Origin: Bosea vestrisii
GTDB lineage: Bacteria; Pseudomonadota; Alphaproteobacteria; Rhizobiales; Beijerinckiaceae
NCBI RefSeq assembly: GCF_030144325.1
Contig: NZ_CP126307.1
Span: forward strand, 3,331,001 to 3,395,000
Reading direction: 5' to 3'
DNA length: 64,000 nt
Shown here: piece by piece, positions 63,452-64,000 of the stretch
Layout: each line of letters begins with the position of its first letter
How positions within the stretch are numbered: the stretch's first letter is position 1
The notes under the pieces: model-generated
What the model saw: only the letters and a program-made list of their open reading frames with translations
Told to the model about the DNA's origin: nothing
Database searches by the model: none
Position numbers and translations under genes: made by a program

Positions 63452-64000
63452 ATGTCTGCCGTGACCGATCAGTTCGCCGCGCCCAGTGCGCCGGTGCGCA
63501 AGACCCCGAAGGGGACCTTCGATCTCGTCTTCCGCAACGCCAGCTTCCTGGCGGCGCTGTTCGTGCTGGTGCTGCTCGCCGGCATCATGGCCTCGATGGT
63601 CATCGGCGGCTGGCCAGCCTTCCGCGAGTTCGGCTTCGGCTTCCTGACCTCCAGTGTCTGGGACACCCAGAACGAGCAATACGGTGCCTGGCCCGCCATC
63701 GTCGGCACCCTCTCGACGGCGCTGATCGCGCTTGTCGTCGGCGTCCCGCTCTCGCTCGGCATCGCCGTCTTCCTGACCCAGCTGGCGCCGCCCTGGTTCA
63801 AGCAGCCGGTCTCGACCGCGATCGAGCTGCTCGCCGCCGTGCCCTCGATCATCTACGGGATGTGGGGGCTGTTCGTCTTCGCGCCGCTGTTCGCGGCCTA
63901 TGTGCAGATCCCGCTTTCGAACATCGTCGAGGGCATGCCGATCATCGGTACGGTCCTGTATTCGCGCTCGCCCTCGGGGCTGGGCATCCTGACCGCCGGG
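63452..64000 (+). CDS. pstC: phosphate ABC transporter permease PstC (partial, runs off the window)
   Basis: This frame starts at the ATG at 63452 and continues without a stop to the window end (183 codons). The N terminus is cytosolic, followed by a first membrane segment (ASFLAALFVLVLLAGIMASMVIGG), a loop FLTSSVWDTQNEQYGAWPAIVGTLSTALIALVVGVPLSLGIAVFLTQLAP, and IELLAAVPSIIYGMWGLFVFAPLFAAY, all typical of PstC. The C-terminal half is outside the window. Confidence 0.93.
   Translation, partial: MSAVTDQFAAPSAPVRKTPKGTFDLVFRNASFLAALFVLVLLAGIMASMVIGGWPAFREFGFGFLTSSVWDTQNEQYGAWPAIVGTLSTALIALVVGVPLSLGIAVFLTQLAPPWFKQPVSTAIELLAAVPSIIYGMWGLFVFAPLFAAYVQIPLSNIVEGMPIIGTVLYSRSPSGLGILTAG

Overview
The window is high-GC alphaproteobacterial chromosome, most likely Hyphomicrobiales and perhaps Boseaceae. 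This placement is an inference from gene content and synteny: rpsT / enoyl-CoA hydratase / mutM / ubiE / ubiB in a row, an lpoA-like gene divergent from rsmI-yraN-gshB, an alphaproteobacterial cpa/tad pilus locus, and phoR-pstS-pstC. Nearly every base is coding. I found no tRNA, rRNA, CRISPR array or prophage.

Layout. 1-421: intergenic DNA downstream of rpsT, with a perfect palindrome. 422-9434: housekeeping genes (rpsT, threonine/serine dehydratase with ridA, enoyl-CoA hydratase, mutM, ubiE, ubiB, an L,D-transpeptidase, an aldose 1-epimerase-like enzyme). 9685-13172: sugar metabolism (dgoK, rbsK, phosphomannomutase). 13206-25588: a complete Flp/Tad pilus locus (N0-domain protein, flp, cpaA, cpaB, cpaC, cpaD, cpaE, cpaF, tadB, tadC, tadD). 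This locus is interrupted between tadC and tadD by a 1,685-bp transposase-less element with 27-bp terminal inverted repeats and a 6-bp target duplication. 25729-28446: M17 aminopeptidase, MarR regulator, NlpC/P60 peptidase. 28440-38129 (minus strand): a ten-gene nucleoside uptake and salvage operon (BMP-type binding protein, metallo-hydrolase, ABC ATPase, two permeases, cdd, punA, deoC, deoA, ghrA). 38262-43652: SDR, ThiF/MoeB, gshB, yraN, rsmI and an LpoA-like lipoprotein. 43816-53142: malic enzyme, chemoreceptor, mutS, HI0933-type flavoprotein, guaC. 53335-55431: ArsR / AHSA1 / GST / AHSA1 cassette. 55567-61024: SbmA-like ABC protein with a degenerate ATPase domain, an unknown conserved protein, an ABC-F ATPase preceded by a leader ORF with a strong hairpin, and a YbhN-type membrane protein. 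61155-64000: phoR, pho box, pstS, attenuator, start of pstC.

Four otherwise well-conserved genes (ridA, phosphomannomutase, cpaB, cpaE) each carry one single-base length change in a G/C run, and the cargo gene of the mobile element appears to carry two. The shared signature points first to homopolymer errors in the assembly rather than to gene decay. The most interesting items are the transposase-less element in the pilus locus, the leader peptide and hairpin ahead of the ABC-F gene, the degenerate ABC protein, and the 15-bp palindrome upstream of the nucleoside operon.
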